A DNA stretch of 34,167 nt from an uncultured Clostridia bacterium (GTDB taxonomy: Bacteria > Bacillota > Clostridia > Oscillospirales > Acutalibacteraceae): the NCBI GenBank assembly GCA_947632335.1, contig CANROX010000016.1, positions 1-34,167 of the forward strand, written 5' to 3'. Made by a program: the position numbers and the translations under genes. Every line of letters starts with the position of its first letter. Positions within the stretch are counted from its first letter, which is position 1. The notes below the pieces were generated by a model that saw only the letters and a program-made list of their open reading frames with translations, was not told the DNA's origin and did not search any database. Below are positions 8,138-16,490 of this stretch, in pieces.

Positions 8138-10459
8138 ATGACGGCGGTAAAAAGACTGATAAGTTCCAGGTGGCAGGAAATGAGGGAAAGCTCTGCCGGA
8201 AAAACTCTATTGTATCAGATTATTTATTTTCTATGCGGTACGGCAATTTCCAATGGCGCTGTTTTCGGACAGCTATCTCCATTTGGTCCTGCATTTGCTG
8301 CGGCAGTACCATACAGATATTTAATGTCCTCAATTTTGGGAACGGTTTTTGGGTACATTATTTTAGACCCTGAATCCTGCTTTAGATACATAGCTATAAT
8401 TGTGGCTATTGGCGGAATAAGGTTTGTAGCAAAGGATATTAAAAATATAAGCAAAAGTATGATTTATCCTCCTATGGTGGCCTTTCTGCCTGTGTTTGCA
8501 ACAGGTATTGCACTGCTTTTCTCTGATTCTTCAAGGATAAATTCCTTTGCACTCTGCACAATAGAGGCAGTTATTTCTGCCTCGGCAGCTTTTTTTCTTG
8601 ACAGGTCAATTTGCCTTTGCTCATCAAGAAGAAATTTAAGCTCATTTAATCAGCAGGAGCTGTCCTGCCTGGTAATGTCCGGCTGTATTCTTCTCCTTGC
8701 TCTAAACGGTTTAAGCCTTGGCAACTACTCCCTGGGCAGGGCATTGGCTGTTGTAATAATTCTGCTGTGTGCTAAGTACGGCGGAGTTGCCGGAGGTTCC
8801 ATTGGAGGAATTTCAACAGGAGTTGTTTTTTCTTTAAGCTCTGTTTCATACAGTTTTCTCTGCGGAGGTTTTGGTTTTGGAGGACTTATGGCGGGTCTTT
8901 TCTCTGTGACGAGTAAGGCAGGTACGGCAATGGCATTTTTAATGTCAGATATTATAATGTCATTTTCAACGGGAAATCCGGACATAATTTTTCCATTGGC
9001 AGTGGAGGGACTCTTTGGAGCAGGAATTTTTATGCTGATTCCCAAGTCCGCAGGAAACTATGTTGGAGCGCTTTTTGCACCTACAGACGATATTAACAGC
9101 GGGATTGCCCTCAAGGAAAATGTAATTATGAGGCTTAATTTTACCTCTAAGGCACTCAAAGATGTTTCTTCCTGTGTGACAAGAGTATCAGACAAGATGA
9201 AAGATATGTGCGTGGATTCCTTTCCCGGCGTATACAAAAATGCAAAGGAAACCATATGCAGTAACTGTGGAATGAGAGTCTTTTGCTGGGAAAAGGAAAA
9301 AGGAATTACAGAAGATGATTTTGGCAGACTTACAGATACTCTTAAGAGAAATCACCATATTACATCAGAGGATATAGAGGCCCTGTTTATTAAAAAGTGT
9401 TGCAGAAGAAATGAGCTTGCAAAGGCAATTAATACTTACTATCATTCATATCTTATGAGCCTTGAAAGTATGAGAAGAATAAGCTCAATAAGAAGCGGTC
9501 TTGCAGGTCAGTTCGGGGGACTTTCGGAAATTCTTACCGATATGGCCAATGAATTTTCAGAAACCGATGTTTGTGACCTTGACAGCAGTGAGAAAATTTC
9601 TCATATGCTAAGACAGCATAGTCTTTTGCCTGTGCTGTGCAACTGTAGAATTTGTGACAGTCAGATGACTGTTGAAATTGAGCTTTCCGACAGAAGCAGG
9701 GGTTCAATTAAAAAGTCTGTGCTTAAAAGAGAAGTTGAAAGGTGCTGTGGAAGGAGCTTTTTGCAGCCTGTTATTACCATAGCACAGGACAGGGTGAGAA
9801 TTGTACTTAACGAAAGACCCCTCTTTGAAACTGAGGTTGGCTCATACCAGCATATAGCAAACAATGGAAGACTCTGCGGGGACACCATTACCAGTTTCAA
9901 TGACAGCAAGGGAAACTTTGTTGCCATTGTCAGTGACGGTATGGGTACTGGAGGCAGGGCGGCTGTAGACTCAATGATGGCTGTTACCCTGATGGAAAAG
10001 TTGGTTAAATCGGGACTTTCCTTTGACTGTGCTCTTAATATGACTAACTCTGCTCTTATGGTGAAAAGTGAGGAAGAAAGTTTGGCTACCATTGATGTTT
10101 CCGTAATCAATCTTTTTACAGGCAAGGCAGATATTCTCAAGGCTGGAGCTCCCTTTACATACATCAAAAGAAGAGGCAAGGTTATTAGAAAGGAAATTCC
10201 CTCTATCCCTGCCGGTATTCTTAATGAGGTATATTTTACAAAAGAGCGAACTTCACTTAGTGGAGAGGATATGATTGTTATGCTTAGTGACGGAGCAATT
10301 ATGGGCGACGATAAGTGGCTGTTGAGTTTAATAAAAAGCTGGAATAAGGGAAGCTGTCAAGACCTTGCCCAGGCGGTTGTTGAGGAGGCTATGCGTCAGA
10401 ATGAGGGACTTAAAGATGACGACATTACTGTACTTGCTGTAAAACTAAAGGATAATTAA
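8138..10459 (+). CDS. spoIIE: Stage II sporulation protein E (SpoIIE), PP2C phosphatase
   Basis: A membrane-bound serine phosphatase that dephosphorylates SpoIIAA, releasing SigF in the forespore, and also acts at the polar septum. The 773-residue form has a polytopic N-terminal third of about ten membrane segments (residues 25-300). A central region with several Cys (CSNCGMRVFCW) follows, then a C-terminal PP2C/SpoIIE domain. Metal-binding Asp motifs are SDGMGTGG (599-606, Asp600), LSDGAI (Asp718) and DDDIT near the end. The frame is open 59 codons further back, but that would start inside the preceding terminator. I chose the ATG at 8138, with AGGAAG upstream. An ATG at 8117 is the alternative. 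Confidence 0.95.
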   Translation: MTAVKRLISSRWQEMRESSAGKTLLYQIIYFLCGTAISNGAVFGQLSPFGPAFAAAVPYRYLMSSILGTVFGYIILDPESCFRYIAIIVAIGGIRFVAKDIKNISKSMIYPPMVAFLPVFATGIALLFSDSSRINSFALCTIEAVISASAAFFLDRSICLCSSRRNLSSFNQQELSCLVMSGCILLLALNGLSLGNYSLGRALAVVIILLCAKYGGVAGGSIGGISTGVVFSLSSVSYSFLCGGFGFGGLMAGLFSVTSKAGTAMAFLMSDIIMSFSTGNPDIIFPLAVEGLFGAGIFMLIPKSAGNYVGALFAPTDDINSGIALKENVIMRLNFTSKALKDVSSCVTRVSDKMKDMCVDSFPGVYKNAKETICSNCGMRVFCWEKEKGITEDDFGRLTDTLKRNHHITSEDIEALFIKKCCRRNELAKAINTYYHSYLMSLESMRRISSIRSGLAGQFGGLSEILTDMANEFSETDVCDLDSSEKISHMLRQHSLLPVLCNCRICDSQMTVEIELSDRSRGSIKKSVLKREVERCCGRSFLQPVITIAQDRVRIVLNERPLFETEVGSYQHIANNGRLCGDTITSFNDSKGNFVAIVSDGMGTGGRAAVDSMMAVTLMEKLVKSGLSFDCALNMTNSALMVKSEEESLATIDVSVINLFTGKADILKAGAPFTYIKRRGKVIRKEIPSIPAGILNEVYFTKERTSLSGEDMIVMLSDGAIMGDDKWLLSLIKSWNKGSCQDLAQAVVEEAMRQNEGLKDDDITVLAVKLKDN

Positions 10460-10488
10460 AAAAACCTGCGTTATTCCTAACGCAGGTT
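10456..10488 (-). terminator. Terminator between convergent spoIIE and glycosyltransferase genes
   Basis: An 11-bp stem, AACCTGCGTTA / TAACGCAGGTT, with a TTCC loop. The T-rich tail is on the minus side (complement of the A-run at 10458-10464), so it mainly serves the glycosyltransferase. It also lies just after the spoIIE stop. Confidence 0.8.
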
Positions 10489-10498
10489 CGGGTACCTG

Positions 10499-11644
10499 TC
10501 AGAGCTTTTCCTGAATAAGTCTGTATATGTTCTGACTGCTGTGTTCCTTTTTGAATGTGTGAATATTATTCTTCATAGAGGTTAGGGCGGTTGAATTTGA
10601 AATCAGGTCGTTAATCTGTGCTGCGCCCTCGCCCCCCTCTTTGAGTATTACCGCAAGGCTGTGTCTTTCAAGGTAGTCACAGTTATCCTTTTCCTGTCCG
10701 TCGTAGGAGCGGAAAATTGCCATTGGTATTTCCTTTGCCAAGGACTCTGAAATAGTAAGTCCACCGGGCTTTGTGACTATAATATCACTGGCGCTCATAT
10801 AATTCTCAATATCATCAACAAAGAAACAGAGCTTTGTTGGAATAGTTATTTTTATGTTATTGCCATGCTTGTCCTTTATGTAGCCGTTCCTTACAGAGGT
10901 CTGAAATTTTTGGAACAGTTTTTCGTTCTTTCCCGTAACAACAATAAGTTGATAATCGCCGGGATACTTATTCATATTGGCGTAAATATCAAGAATATTT
11001 GTAACACCGAAAGAGCCTGCCATCATAAGTATGGTTTTTTTATAGGGGCTGAGTCCCAGACTTTCCCTAATTGGTATGGGGTCAAGCCGTTTATAGAATT
11101 TATCATAAATAGGGATACCCAATGGATAAATTATAGAGGCGTCAACATTGTATTGTTCTCGGAGTTGTTGTACCATATCATCATTTGCAACCACATAAGC
11201 GTCTACATTGTCACGAATATATGCGGAGTGTGCGGCAAAGTCTGTAATAATGTTAATGGTAAGAGCTTGAGTTTTGCCCTTTCTTTTAAGAGAGGTGACC
11301 ATGTCACTGCAAAATGCATGACAGGAGACTATGCAGTCCGGCTGAAACTCATCAAGAAGCTGTTTTAACTTTCTGGAATAGAAGTTGGCAATTATATGGA
11401 TTCCCTTATCAAGAAAAGATACTTTGTCCGCCGAATTATAGAGCTTACCATAGAACCTGGGGGTTTTAGTGGCAAAGAACAAATAAAGCCATGTAACTAC
11501 ATTATGTAAAAATTTTGAAGAATACATAAGTGCGTCTTCTATTCTTACTTCATTTCCCTTATCTTTTTCAATTGTCTCTTTAAGGGCAAGGGATGCCCTG
11601 TGATGACCGCCACCGGTGTCGGTCAATAAAATTAAAACTTTCAT
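10499..11644 (-). CDS. MGDG synthase/UgtP-type glycosyltransferase (GT28)
   Basis: Probably a membrane-associated diacylglycerol glucosyl- or galactosyltransferase, as in UgtP/YpfP and plant MGDG synthases, making glycolipids that serve as membrane lipids and lipoteichoic acid anchors. The 381 residues start with the family N-terminus, TDTGGGHHRASLAL (8-21), for acceptor binding. A DUF-like MGDG N-terminal domain with NIITDFAAHSAY near 134 follows. The donor-site signature TKPGGLTISESLAKEIPMAI lies near 305. The start has only a weak GGTGAT site 4-5 nt upstream. It is a single gene with a clean promoter. Donor sugar and number of sugars added are not predictable. Confidence 0.88.
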   Translation of the reverse strand: MKVLILLTDTGGGHHRASLALKETIEKDKGNEVRIEDALMYSSKFLHNVVTWLYLFFATKTPRFYGKLYNSADKVSFLDKGIHIIANFYSRKLKQLLDEFQPDCIVSCHAFCSDMVTSLKRKGKTQALTINIITDFAAHSAYIRDNVDAYVVANDDMVQQLREQYNVDASIIYPLGIPIYDKFYKRLDPIPIRESLGLSPYKKTILMMAGSFGVTNILDIYANMNKYPGDYQLIVVTGKNEKLFQKFQTSVRNGYIKDKHGNNIKITIPTKLCFFVDDIENYMSASDIIVTKPGGLTISESLAKEIPMAIFRSYDGQEKDNCDYLERHSLAVILKEGGEGAAQINDLISNSTALTSMKNNIHTFKKEHSSQNIYRLIQEKL

Positions 11645-11665
11645 ATAATCACCACATATACATTA

Positions 11666-11694
11666 ATTATATATAATAAATACTTTTTTTTCAA
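11666..11694 (-). promoter_or_regulatory. Promoter of the glycosyltransferase gene
   Basis: On minus: TTGAAA (11689-11694), 17 bp, TATAAT (11666-11671). The rest of the gap to 11908 must hold the divergent vanW-like promoter. Candidates there are weak (TTGTCA at 11815, TTGGCA near 11775) and I cannot choose between them. Confidence 0.75.
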
Positions 11695-11908
11695 GAAAAC
11701 TACAATAATGATACTTCTTTTTTGGGCAGAAAATTGTCTGTATATGTAAGTTATCTAAAAACCCTTTGGATAAAACAAGGAAGTTTGGCATTATTTAAAG
11801 AGATAGTTACAAAGTTGTCACTTTAAATTTTTTTAATAATGATGTACTATATAAAGTAGGCATGGTGGTATAGTGTACCCTTATTAAAGTTAGAAAGGAG
11901 TTCTTGTA

Positions 11909-13951
11909 ATGAGCAGAGATTATGACGAATTAAAATTTCTTGCAGATTTGGAAGACCCACAGGGCGAGAATTTTGTTCCGGCTGACTACAACACGCAGGA
12001 TATGCGGGATATTAACGAAAAGGTCAACCGTATTCTCTACGGAGAAAGCCCTGAAACATATAAAAAGCCACAGTCCGAAAGTATTGATGTTTCCAAGATG
12101 GCTTCTGCCTCTTCCAACTCTTCAAATGGAGCTCCATATATTCCGACAACTCAGAAGATGAATGAAATCAGCTCGTACTCAAGTCCTGAGCTTAGGCAGG
12201 CTGTTGACGAAGAGGCTGAGGATTTTATTTTAGATATAAATAAAAATACAGATGATACAGAAAAAGGGGAAACTAAAGGGAAGAATAAAACCCCACGAAA
12301 AAAGAAGATTACCATTGTTTCCATAATAATTGCTACAGCCTTACTGGTGGCAGTTCTGGTACTTGTTATACAGGCAGTTGTTATGCCTGAGGGTAATGTG
12401 CTTTCCGACCTTGGCATTATTGATGAGAAAACGGAACCCGTTGTTATTGCGGACAAAGAAGGTCATTTTATATTTGCTAAGGGATGTGAAATTTCCGGTG
12501 TTAATATTAGCGGAATGACTATTAACGACGCCAGAGAGGCTCTTAAAGAAAAAGAGCTTGAGGCCCGTCCCCAGATGAATATTAAAATTACAGTAAACGG
12601 TGATGAAAAAACATATACAGAGGACAATTTTACTTTTTCCTATGATACAAATAATCTTTTAAAAGAGGAAATTGAATTTTCCAAACAGCTTGCAGTGGCT
12701 GCCACCTACCCTGCAAGTGGAGATAAAGAAAAATACAATTCACGGGCTGTTAGGGAAATTTCAGCAAGTCTTAATGAATCTTCTGTAAAGAAACTTGTCA
12801 GCCGAATTAACAAGAAGTATGACATTAAGACAAAAGATGCAAGGGCAACCTCCTTTGACCCGGGCGCTTCCGATATGTTTAAGTTTAAGGAGGGCGAAAA
12901 GGGAAGAGACCTTGATGAAAAGAGCCTTCAGGCTAAATTTGATAAAATTATTGAGTCAGGGCATAAAAAAGGCAAATATATTGGTACCATTAATGAAGAA
13001 ACACAGGATGTAAAGCCAAAGGCGAGTGTATCCTATCTCAAGAAAAATATGATGCTCCTTGCAGAATGGACAACTGTTTCTACAAATGACGCAAGCGCTA
13101 ATCAGAATATGGATGTTTCACTTAAAGCCTGTAACGGAAGTATTATTGACCCGGGTGAAGTATGGTCCTTTAACAGCTGTACAGGCAACAGTAACGACCC
13201 TGCAAATGGTTATGCACCTGCCGGTGTTATTGTAGACGGCAGTTATACAAATGGATACGGCGGGGGTATCTGTCAATCCAGTACCACAATTTATAATGCT
13301 GCCGTAAGAAGTAACCTGGAAATTTACGAAAGACATAACCATACATATCCCTCTGTCTATGCTTACAGCGGTTTTGATGCCGCCATTGACTACGGTAATT
13401 TTGACCTTAAACTTAAAAACAACTCGAAGTATCAGGTATTTCTGGAGTGTTATATGAAAGGAACAACTCTTACTGCAAGATTCTATGGCATTAAGAGCGA
13501 CAGCTATGATTACATTGATACATCCAGTGAGAATTACGAGATTGCATCTTCTTACTACAAGGCACATTCCTATAGGATTTATAAAAATTCCAATGGGGAG
13601 GAAATTGACAGGGAACAGCTTCCCGATTCATACTATAGTTTGCAGAATGGACATTCTGTTCAGACGGCTGACCCGGGTGGTTCTGACTATGAACATAACA
13701 AGAAAGTTTACTCCGGGGACATTGATGTAGAGGAAACTACAACCGTTCCCCCTACAACTAAGGCTCCGAAAATTGAGCAGGCAAGGGTTATTGTACCGGA
13801 AACAAAACCTACACAAACAAAGCCTGCTGAAACTCAACCAAAAACAAAACCGGAAACAAAACCGCAGTCATCATCAAGCAGTAAACCTCAGTCATCATCA
13901 AGTAGTAAGCCTGAAAACGACGATGTTTCAAGCTCTGATAATGAAGAATAA
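11909..13951 (+). CDS. VanW-family membrane-anchored wall protein
   Basis: An envelope protein of unknown exact role. VanW domains occur near vancomycin-resistance genes and in many Clostridia without them. Order in the 680 residues: an acidic, disordered cytoplasmic N-terminus (1-130), one membrane segment (134-158), an extracellular part with putative peptidoglycan-binding-4-type repeats (about 185-365, including KEGEKGRDLD), and the VanW domain (about 388-527) with DPGEVWSFN and GYGGGICQSST. A Thr/Pro/Lys/Ser-rich tail of about 80 residues includes two copies of PQSSSSSK. There is no sortase signal. The start has AGAAAGGAG. There are no van ligase genes nearby, so resistance is not implied. 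Confidence 0.88.
   Translation: MSRDYDELKFLADLEDPQGENFVPADYNTQDMRDINEKVNRILYGESPETYKKPQSESIDVSKMASASSNSSNGAPYIPTTQKMNEISSYSSPELRQAVDEEAEDFILDINKNTDDTEKGETKGKNKTPRKKKITIVSIIIATALLVAVLVLVIQAVVMPEGNVLSDLGIIDEKTEPVVIADKEGHFIFAKGCEISGVNISGMTINDAREALKEKELEARPQMNIKITVNGDEKTYTEDNFTFSYDTNNLLKEEIEFSKQLAVAATYPASGDKEKYNSRAVREISASLNESSVKKLVSRINKKYDIKTKDARATSFDPGASDMFKFKEGEKGRDLDEKSLQAKFDKIIESGHKKGKYIGTINEETQDVKPKASVSYLKKNMMLLAEWTTVSTNDASANQNMDVSLKACNGSIIDPGEVWSFNSCTGNSNDPANGYAPAGVIVDGSYTNGYGGGICQSSTTIYNAAVRSNLEIYERHNHTYPSVYAYSGFDAAIDYGNFDLKLKNNSKYQVFLECYMKGTTLTARFYGIKSDSYDYIDTSSENYEIASSYYKAHSYRIYKNSNGEEIDREQLPDSYYSLQNGHSVQTADPGGSDYEHNKKVYSGDIDVEETTTVPPTTKAPKIEQARVIVPETKPTQTKPAETQPKTKPETKPQSSSSSKPQSSSSSKPENDDVSSSDNEE
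13862..13909 (+). repeat. 24-bp tandem duplication in the VanW protein tail
   Basis: Two adjacent 24-bp units (13862-13885, 13886-13909) differ at four positions and each encodes PQSSSSSK. Such in-frame repeats could vary in number between strains. Confidence 0.8.
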
Positions 13952-13969
13952 AATTTCGTTTGCAAAATT

Positions 13970-13999
13970 TTATAAAATTGCCCCTTTGCACACATAATA
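13970..13999 (+). promoter_or_regulatory. Candidate forespore (SigG-type) promoter of spoVAD
   Basis: TTATA (13970-13974), an 18-bp spacer and CATAATA (13993-13999). The -10 fits the SigG consensus CATNMTA exactly; the -35 differs from GMATA at the first position. The -10 falls inside the loop of the preceding terminator. Transcription would start around 14006, so the message would lack the hairpin's 5' arm. Confidence 0.45.
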
Positions 14000-14017
14000 A
14001 GTGCAAAGGGGTTTTTT
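13981..14017 (+). terminator. Terminator of the vanW-family gene, overlapping the spoVAD SD
   Basis: An 11-bp stem, CCCCTTTGCAC / GTGCAAAGGGG, with a 9-nt loop and six Ts. The 3' arm contains AAAGGGG, which is also the only plausible Shine-Dalgarno site for spoVAD. Confidence 0.92.
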
Positions 14018-14019
14018 AT

Positions 14020-15036
14020 ATGATAAAAAGAATAGGTGCATATACATTAAAGTTTTGCGAGCCACCAATAATTACAGGATATGGTGCAACAGCAGGAAAA
14101 AAAGAGTCCGAGGGACCTTTGGGCAAATCTTTTAAAAAGGTTTACTATGACTCCCGTGCAGGACAGGATACTTGGGAAAAGGCGGAGGCAAAATTTCAGC
14201 AGGAGGCCTTTATTCAGGCTATGGATATGAGCGGAAACCGAGCAGAGGATATTGACTTTATTTTTGCCGGTGACCTGCTTAACCAGCTCATTAGCTCAAG
14301 CTACTCTATGAGAGGATTTAATATTCCGTACCTTGGCCAGTACGGTGCTTGTTCAACAATGGCCCAGGGTATTATTATGGCGTCAATGACCGTTGCAGGG
14401 GGAGCGGCAAATCAGGCGGGTGCAGTTACATCATCTCACTTCTGCACAGCGGAAAGGCAGTACAGATATCCCCTTGAGTACGGCGGAGTTCGTCCCCAAA
14501 CCGCCCAATGGACAGTTACAGCCTCCGGAAGTGTTGTAGTAAGCAGTACCGGAAAAGGTGTGGAGGTTTGCCATGGGGTTGTAGGAAAAATTGTGGATAA
14601 GGGTGTTACCGACCTTAACAATATGGGTGCGGCAATGGCTCCTGCCGCTATGGACACTCTTAAAACCTTTTTTGATGACACGATGACAAAGCCACAGGAC
14701 TATGACAGGATTTTTACAGGAGACTTAGGTCAAGTGGGTACGGAAATTCTCCATCAGCTTTTGCAGGGGGAGGGTTATTTCATAGATGATGTCCATAGGG
14801 ACTGCGGACTTATGATATACGACAGAGAAAAGCAGGATGTGCATGCAGGCGGTTCCGGCTGTGGATGCGGAGCCTCTGTGCTTTGCAGTACCATACTGGA
14901 CGATATGGCAGAAAAAAAGTTAAATAACATTCTTTTTGTAGCAACAGGAGCACTTATGAGCCCAACCTCAAATCAACAGGGCGAAAGTATTCCTTCGGTT
15001 GCCCATTTGGTACACCTAAAAAACCAAGATGTATAA
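14020..15036 (+). CDS. spoVAD: Stage V sporulation protein AD (SpoVAD)
   Basis: SpoVAD is a thiolase-fold subunit of the inner-membrane SpoVA complex that moves dipicolinic acid into the forespore and out at germination; in B. subtilis it binds DPA. The 338 residues match the family length and sequence: PPIITGYGATAGKKESEGPLG near the start, DYDRIFTGDLGQVG and AGGSGCGCGASVLCS in the C-terminal half. Its ATG is 2 nt after the T-run of the preceding terminator, and its SD is that terminator's 3' arm. The frame is open 20 codons further up, but that would start upstream of the terminator. No spoVAC, spoVAE or other spoVA gene is next to it. Confidence 0.95.
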   Translation: MIKRIGAYTLKFCEPPIITGYGATAGKKESEGPLGKSFKKVYYDSRAGQDTWEKAEAKFQQEAFIQAMDMSGNRAEDIDFIFAGDLLNQLISSSYSMRGFNIPYLGQYGACSTMAQGIIMASMTVAGGAANQAGAVTSSHFCTAERQYRYPLEYGGVRPQTAQWTVTASGSVVVSSTGKGVEVCHGVVGKIVDKGVTDLNNMGAAMAPAAMDTLKTFFDDTMTKPQDYDRIFTGDLGQVGTEILHQLLQGEGYFIDDVHRDCGLMIYDREKQDVHAGGSGCGCGASVLCSTILDDMAEKKLNNILFVATGALMSPTSNQQGESIPSVAHLVHLKNQDV

Positions 15037-15048
15037 ATACCCATTAAA

Positions 15049-15090
15049 AACACAAAAGCACCTGAAAAATACGGGTGCTTTTGTGTTATT
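15049..15090 (+). terminator. Terminator of spoVAD
   Basis: A 14-bp stem, AACACAAAAGCACC / GGTGCTTTTGTGTT, 12 nt after the stop. The stem's own distal arm is T-rich but the tail past it is short. Confidence 0.8.
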
Positions 15091-15132
15091 TGGGAGGAAC
15101 AGAAAAAAATGTGCTATTATTCTGTAACTTAG

Positions 15133-15161
15133 TTGACAGAGAAAATAATACGAGTTGTAAT
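15133..15161 (+). promoter_or_regulatory. Strong SigA promoter of the small membrane-protein genes
   Basis: TTGACA (15133-15138), 17 bp, TGTAAT (15156-15161). A leader of about 150 nt follows. It holds AGTTATAAAC twice (15213-15222 and 15244-15253, 31 bp apart), the inverted half TTATAACT (15263-15270), and TTTCCACATA twice with a 12-bp period (15270, 15282). Confidence 0.7.
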
Positions 15162-15318
15162 ATTTTTATGTGAATAACTATAAGGAAAGTGTTAATGTTA
15201 AAAATCTAATATAGTTATAAACATCTAAAATTAAATATTTTTCAGTTATAAACCAAGACTTATTATAACTTTCCACATACTTTTCCACATAAATAATGTT
15301 AAAAAGGAATTTTACAAA

Positions 15319-15441
15319 ATGTATAATTCTATAGAAAAATTATTACAGGGAATTATCAATGTTGTAATCAGGGACAAAGCCTTTGAATACGCTAATGGAA
15401 TACTGCCTAAAATATGTAAGAAAGGTGATGAACTATGCTAA
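15319..15441 (+). CDS. Small 40-residue ORF, function unknown
   Basis: ATG at 15319 with AAAAAGGA about 10 nt upstream; it encodes 40 residues starting MYNSIEKLLQGII and ending CKKGDELC. It has a hydrophobic stretch, LLQGIINVVI, but no clear membrane span. Its stop overlaps the start of the next gene (ATGCTAA), which suggests translational coupling. I do not recognise it. It could be a real small protein or a leader ORF that controls the 87-residue gene; a chance ORF remains possible. Confidence 0.5.
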   Translation: MYNSIEKLLQGIINVVIRDKAFEYANGILPKICKKGDELC

Positions 15442-15698
15442 GAGGTATTAACAGACAGGTATTAGAGGTTACGGAAACAAATAATTTATATTACGAAAAG
15501 GCCTTCCTTATTATCCGCCCGGAATACACGGGGGCACAGCGCAGTGTACTGGAAAAGGAGGCTAAAAATATGCTTAAGAGAATGAAACCGCCTTCAGCTA
15601 TAAAGATAAAGTCAAAGATTTTTTACTGGGGTATAAGACTTGGGGCTTCTGCCCTTTTCGGGGGTGGGGTAGCCTTTTTGCTTTTTAATGTTTTGTAG
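15435..15698 (+). CDS. Small membrane protein, function unknown
   Basis: 87 residues. Soluble N-terminal part with MLRGINRQVLEVTETNN and FLIIRPEYTG, a basic helix (about 36-62, KEAKNMLKRMKPP), then one C-terminal membrane segment (about 67-86, GASALFGGGVAFLLF). The likely topology is N-terminus inside, C-tail anchored. The SD AAAGGTG is 8-9 nt before the ATG, inside the preceding small ORF. I have an impression of similar short proteins in related Clostridia but cannot assign a family. Confidence 0.75.
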   Translation: MLRGINRQVLEVTETNNLYYEKAFLIIRPEYTGAQRSVLEKEAKNMLKRMKPPSAIKIKSKIFYWGIRLGASALFGGGVAFLLFNVL

Positions 15699-15758
15699 AA
15701 GTAATTAATCAGAAAAGCCTTCATATAATTATACTGAAAAAAAAAGGTGGAGGTTCTT

Positions 15759-16358
15759 ATGAATAAAAAATTCTTTAGGAATTTGGAAATTATAGGAGTA
15801 GTATTTATTGGGGGACTTGCAACCCTGCTTCACTTTGTATATGAGCTGACTGACGGAAGTATTTTCTCCATACTTTTCGGTTCTGTAAACGAATCTGTGT
15901 GGGAAAATACAAAAATTTTTCTTGTTGCCTATGCTGTTTGGGCAGTAGTGGAAATACTTGTTTCCAACGTACATTTTAAAAGGTGTGTGGTAGCAAAGGT
16001 AACAGGTGTGTATTTTATGGCGGCTTTTATAATTGTATGCCATTATGTTTCTGTTTTATTTACAGGGGAAAGCAATAGTGTTGTGGATATAGTTATAGGA
16101 TTTGTTTCAGTAATTCTTTCCCAGCTTATTTCCTATAAAATGATTGTAGGCGATGGAAACTTAGAAAGTTATTTTGTGCCGTCATTATTTTTACTTGCTC
16201 TGTTCTTTGTGGGAATTTTTTCATTTACTGCATTCCCACCACATCTTGGACTGTTTAGAGATGAAAATACAGGTTTCTACGGAATTGTGCCGGAGTATAT
16301 AGACAAAGGTGCTGTGGCCCTTAGTGCAAATATGAAGTGGTACTTAGAAAAAAATTAA
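15759..16358 (+). CDS. DUF6512-like polytopic membrane protein
   Basis: A 199-residue membrane protein with about six predicted segments. LHFVYELTDG followed by FGSVNESVWENTKIF near residues 25-55 resembles the signature of the DUF6512 family, whose function is unknown. A frame from a GTG at 15747 is possible, but GGTGGAGG would then overlap the start; the ATG at 15759 has that SD at proper distance. A TATAAT/TATACT-rich stretch at 15724-15735 may be a promoter. It is not obviously linked to neighbours. Confidence 0.7.
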   Translation: MNKKFFRNLEIIGVVFIGGLATLLHFVYELTDGSIFSILFGSVNESVWENTKIFLVAYAVWAVVEILVSNVHFKRCVVAKVTGVYFMAAFIIVCHYVSVLFTGESNSVVDIVIGFVSVILSQLISYKMIVGDGNLESYFVPSLFLLALFFVGIFSFTAFPPHLGLFRDENTGFYGIVPEYIDKGAVALSANMKWYLEKN

Positions 16359-16490
16359 AATTACATTTACAAAAATCTCGTATATATATTATAAATTTCC
16401 AATAAATACTTTTAATAGATTTCCTTTTGTGTTATACTTACTATAGCTATAATTATTAGAATTAGTGAGTGTAACCAAAAGGGATTTTTT

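Noticed and set aside
11909..13951. Vancomycin-resistance locus suggested by the VanW domain
   Set aside because: No vanH, D-Ala-D-Lac/Ser ligase, vanX/Y or two-component genes nearby; VanW domains are common in sensitive Clostridia.
13960..14019. 20-codon upstream extension of spoVAD
   Set aside because: It runs through the terminator hairpin; the family N-terminus begins at the ATG at 14020.
15269..15291. DnaA-box-like sites CTTTCCACA and TTTTCCACA suggesting an origin
   Set aside because: Only two imperfect boxes, no dnaA/dnaN nearby and no DNA-unwinding element layout; kept only as a repeat in a leader.
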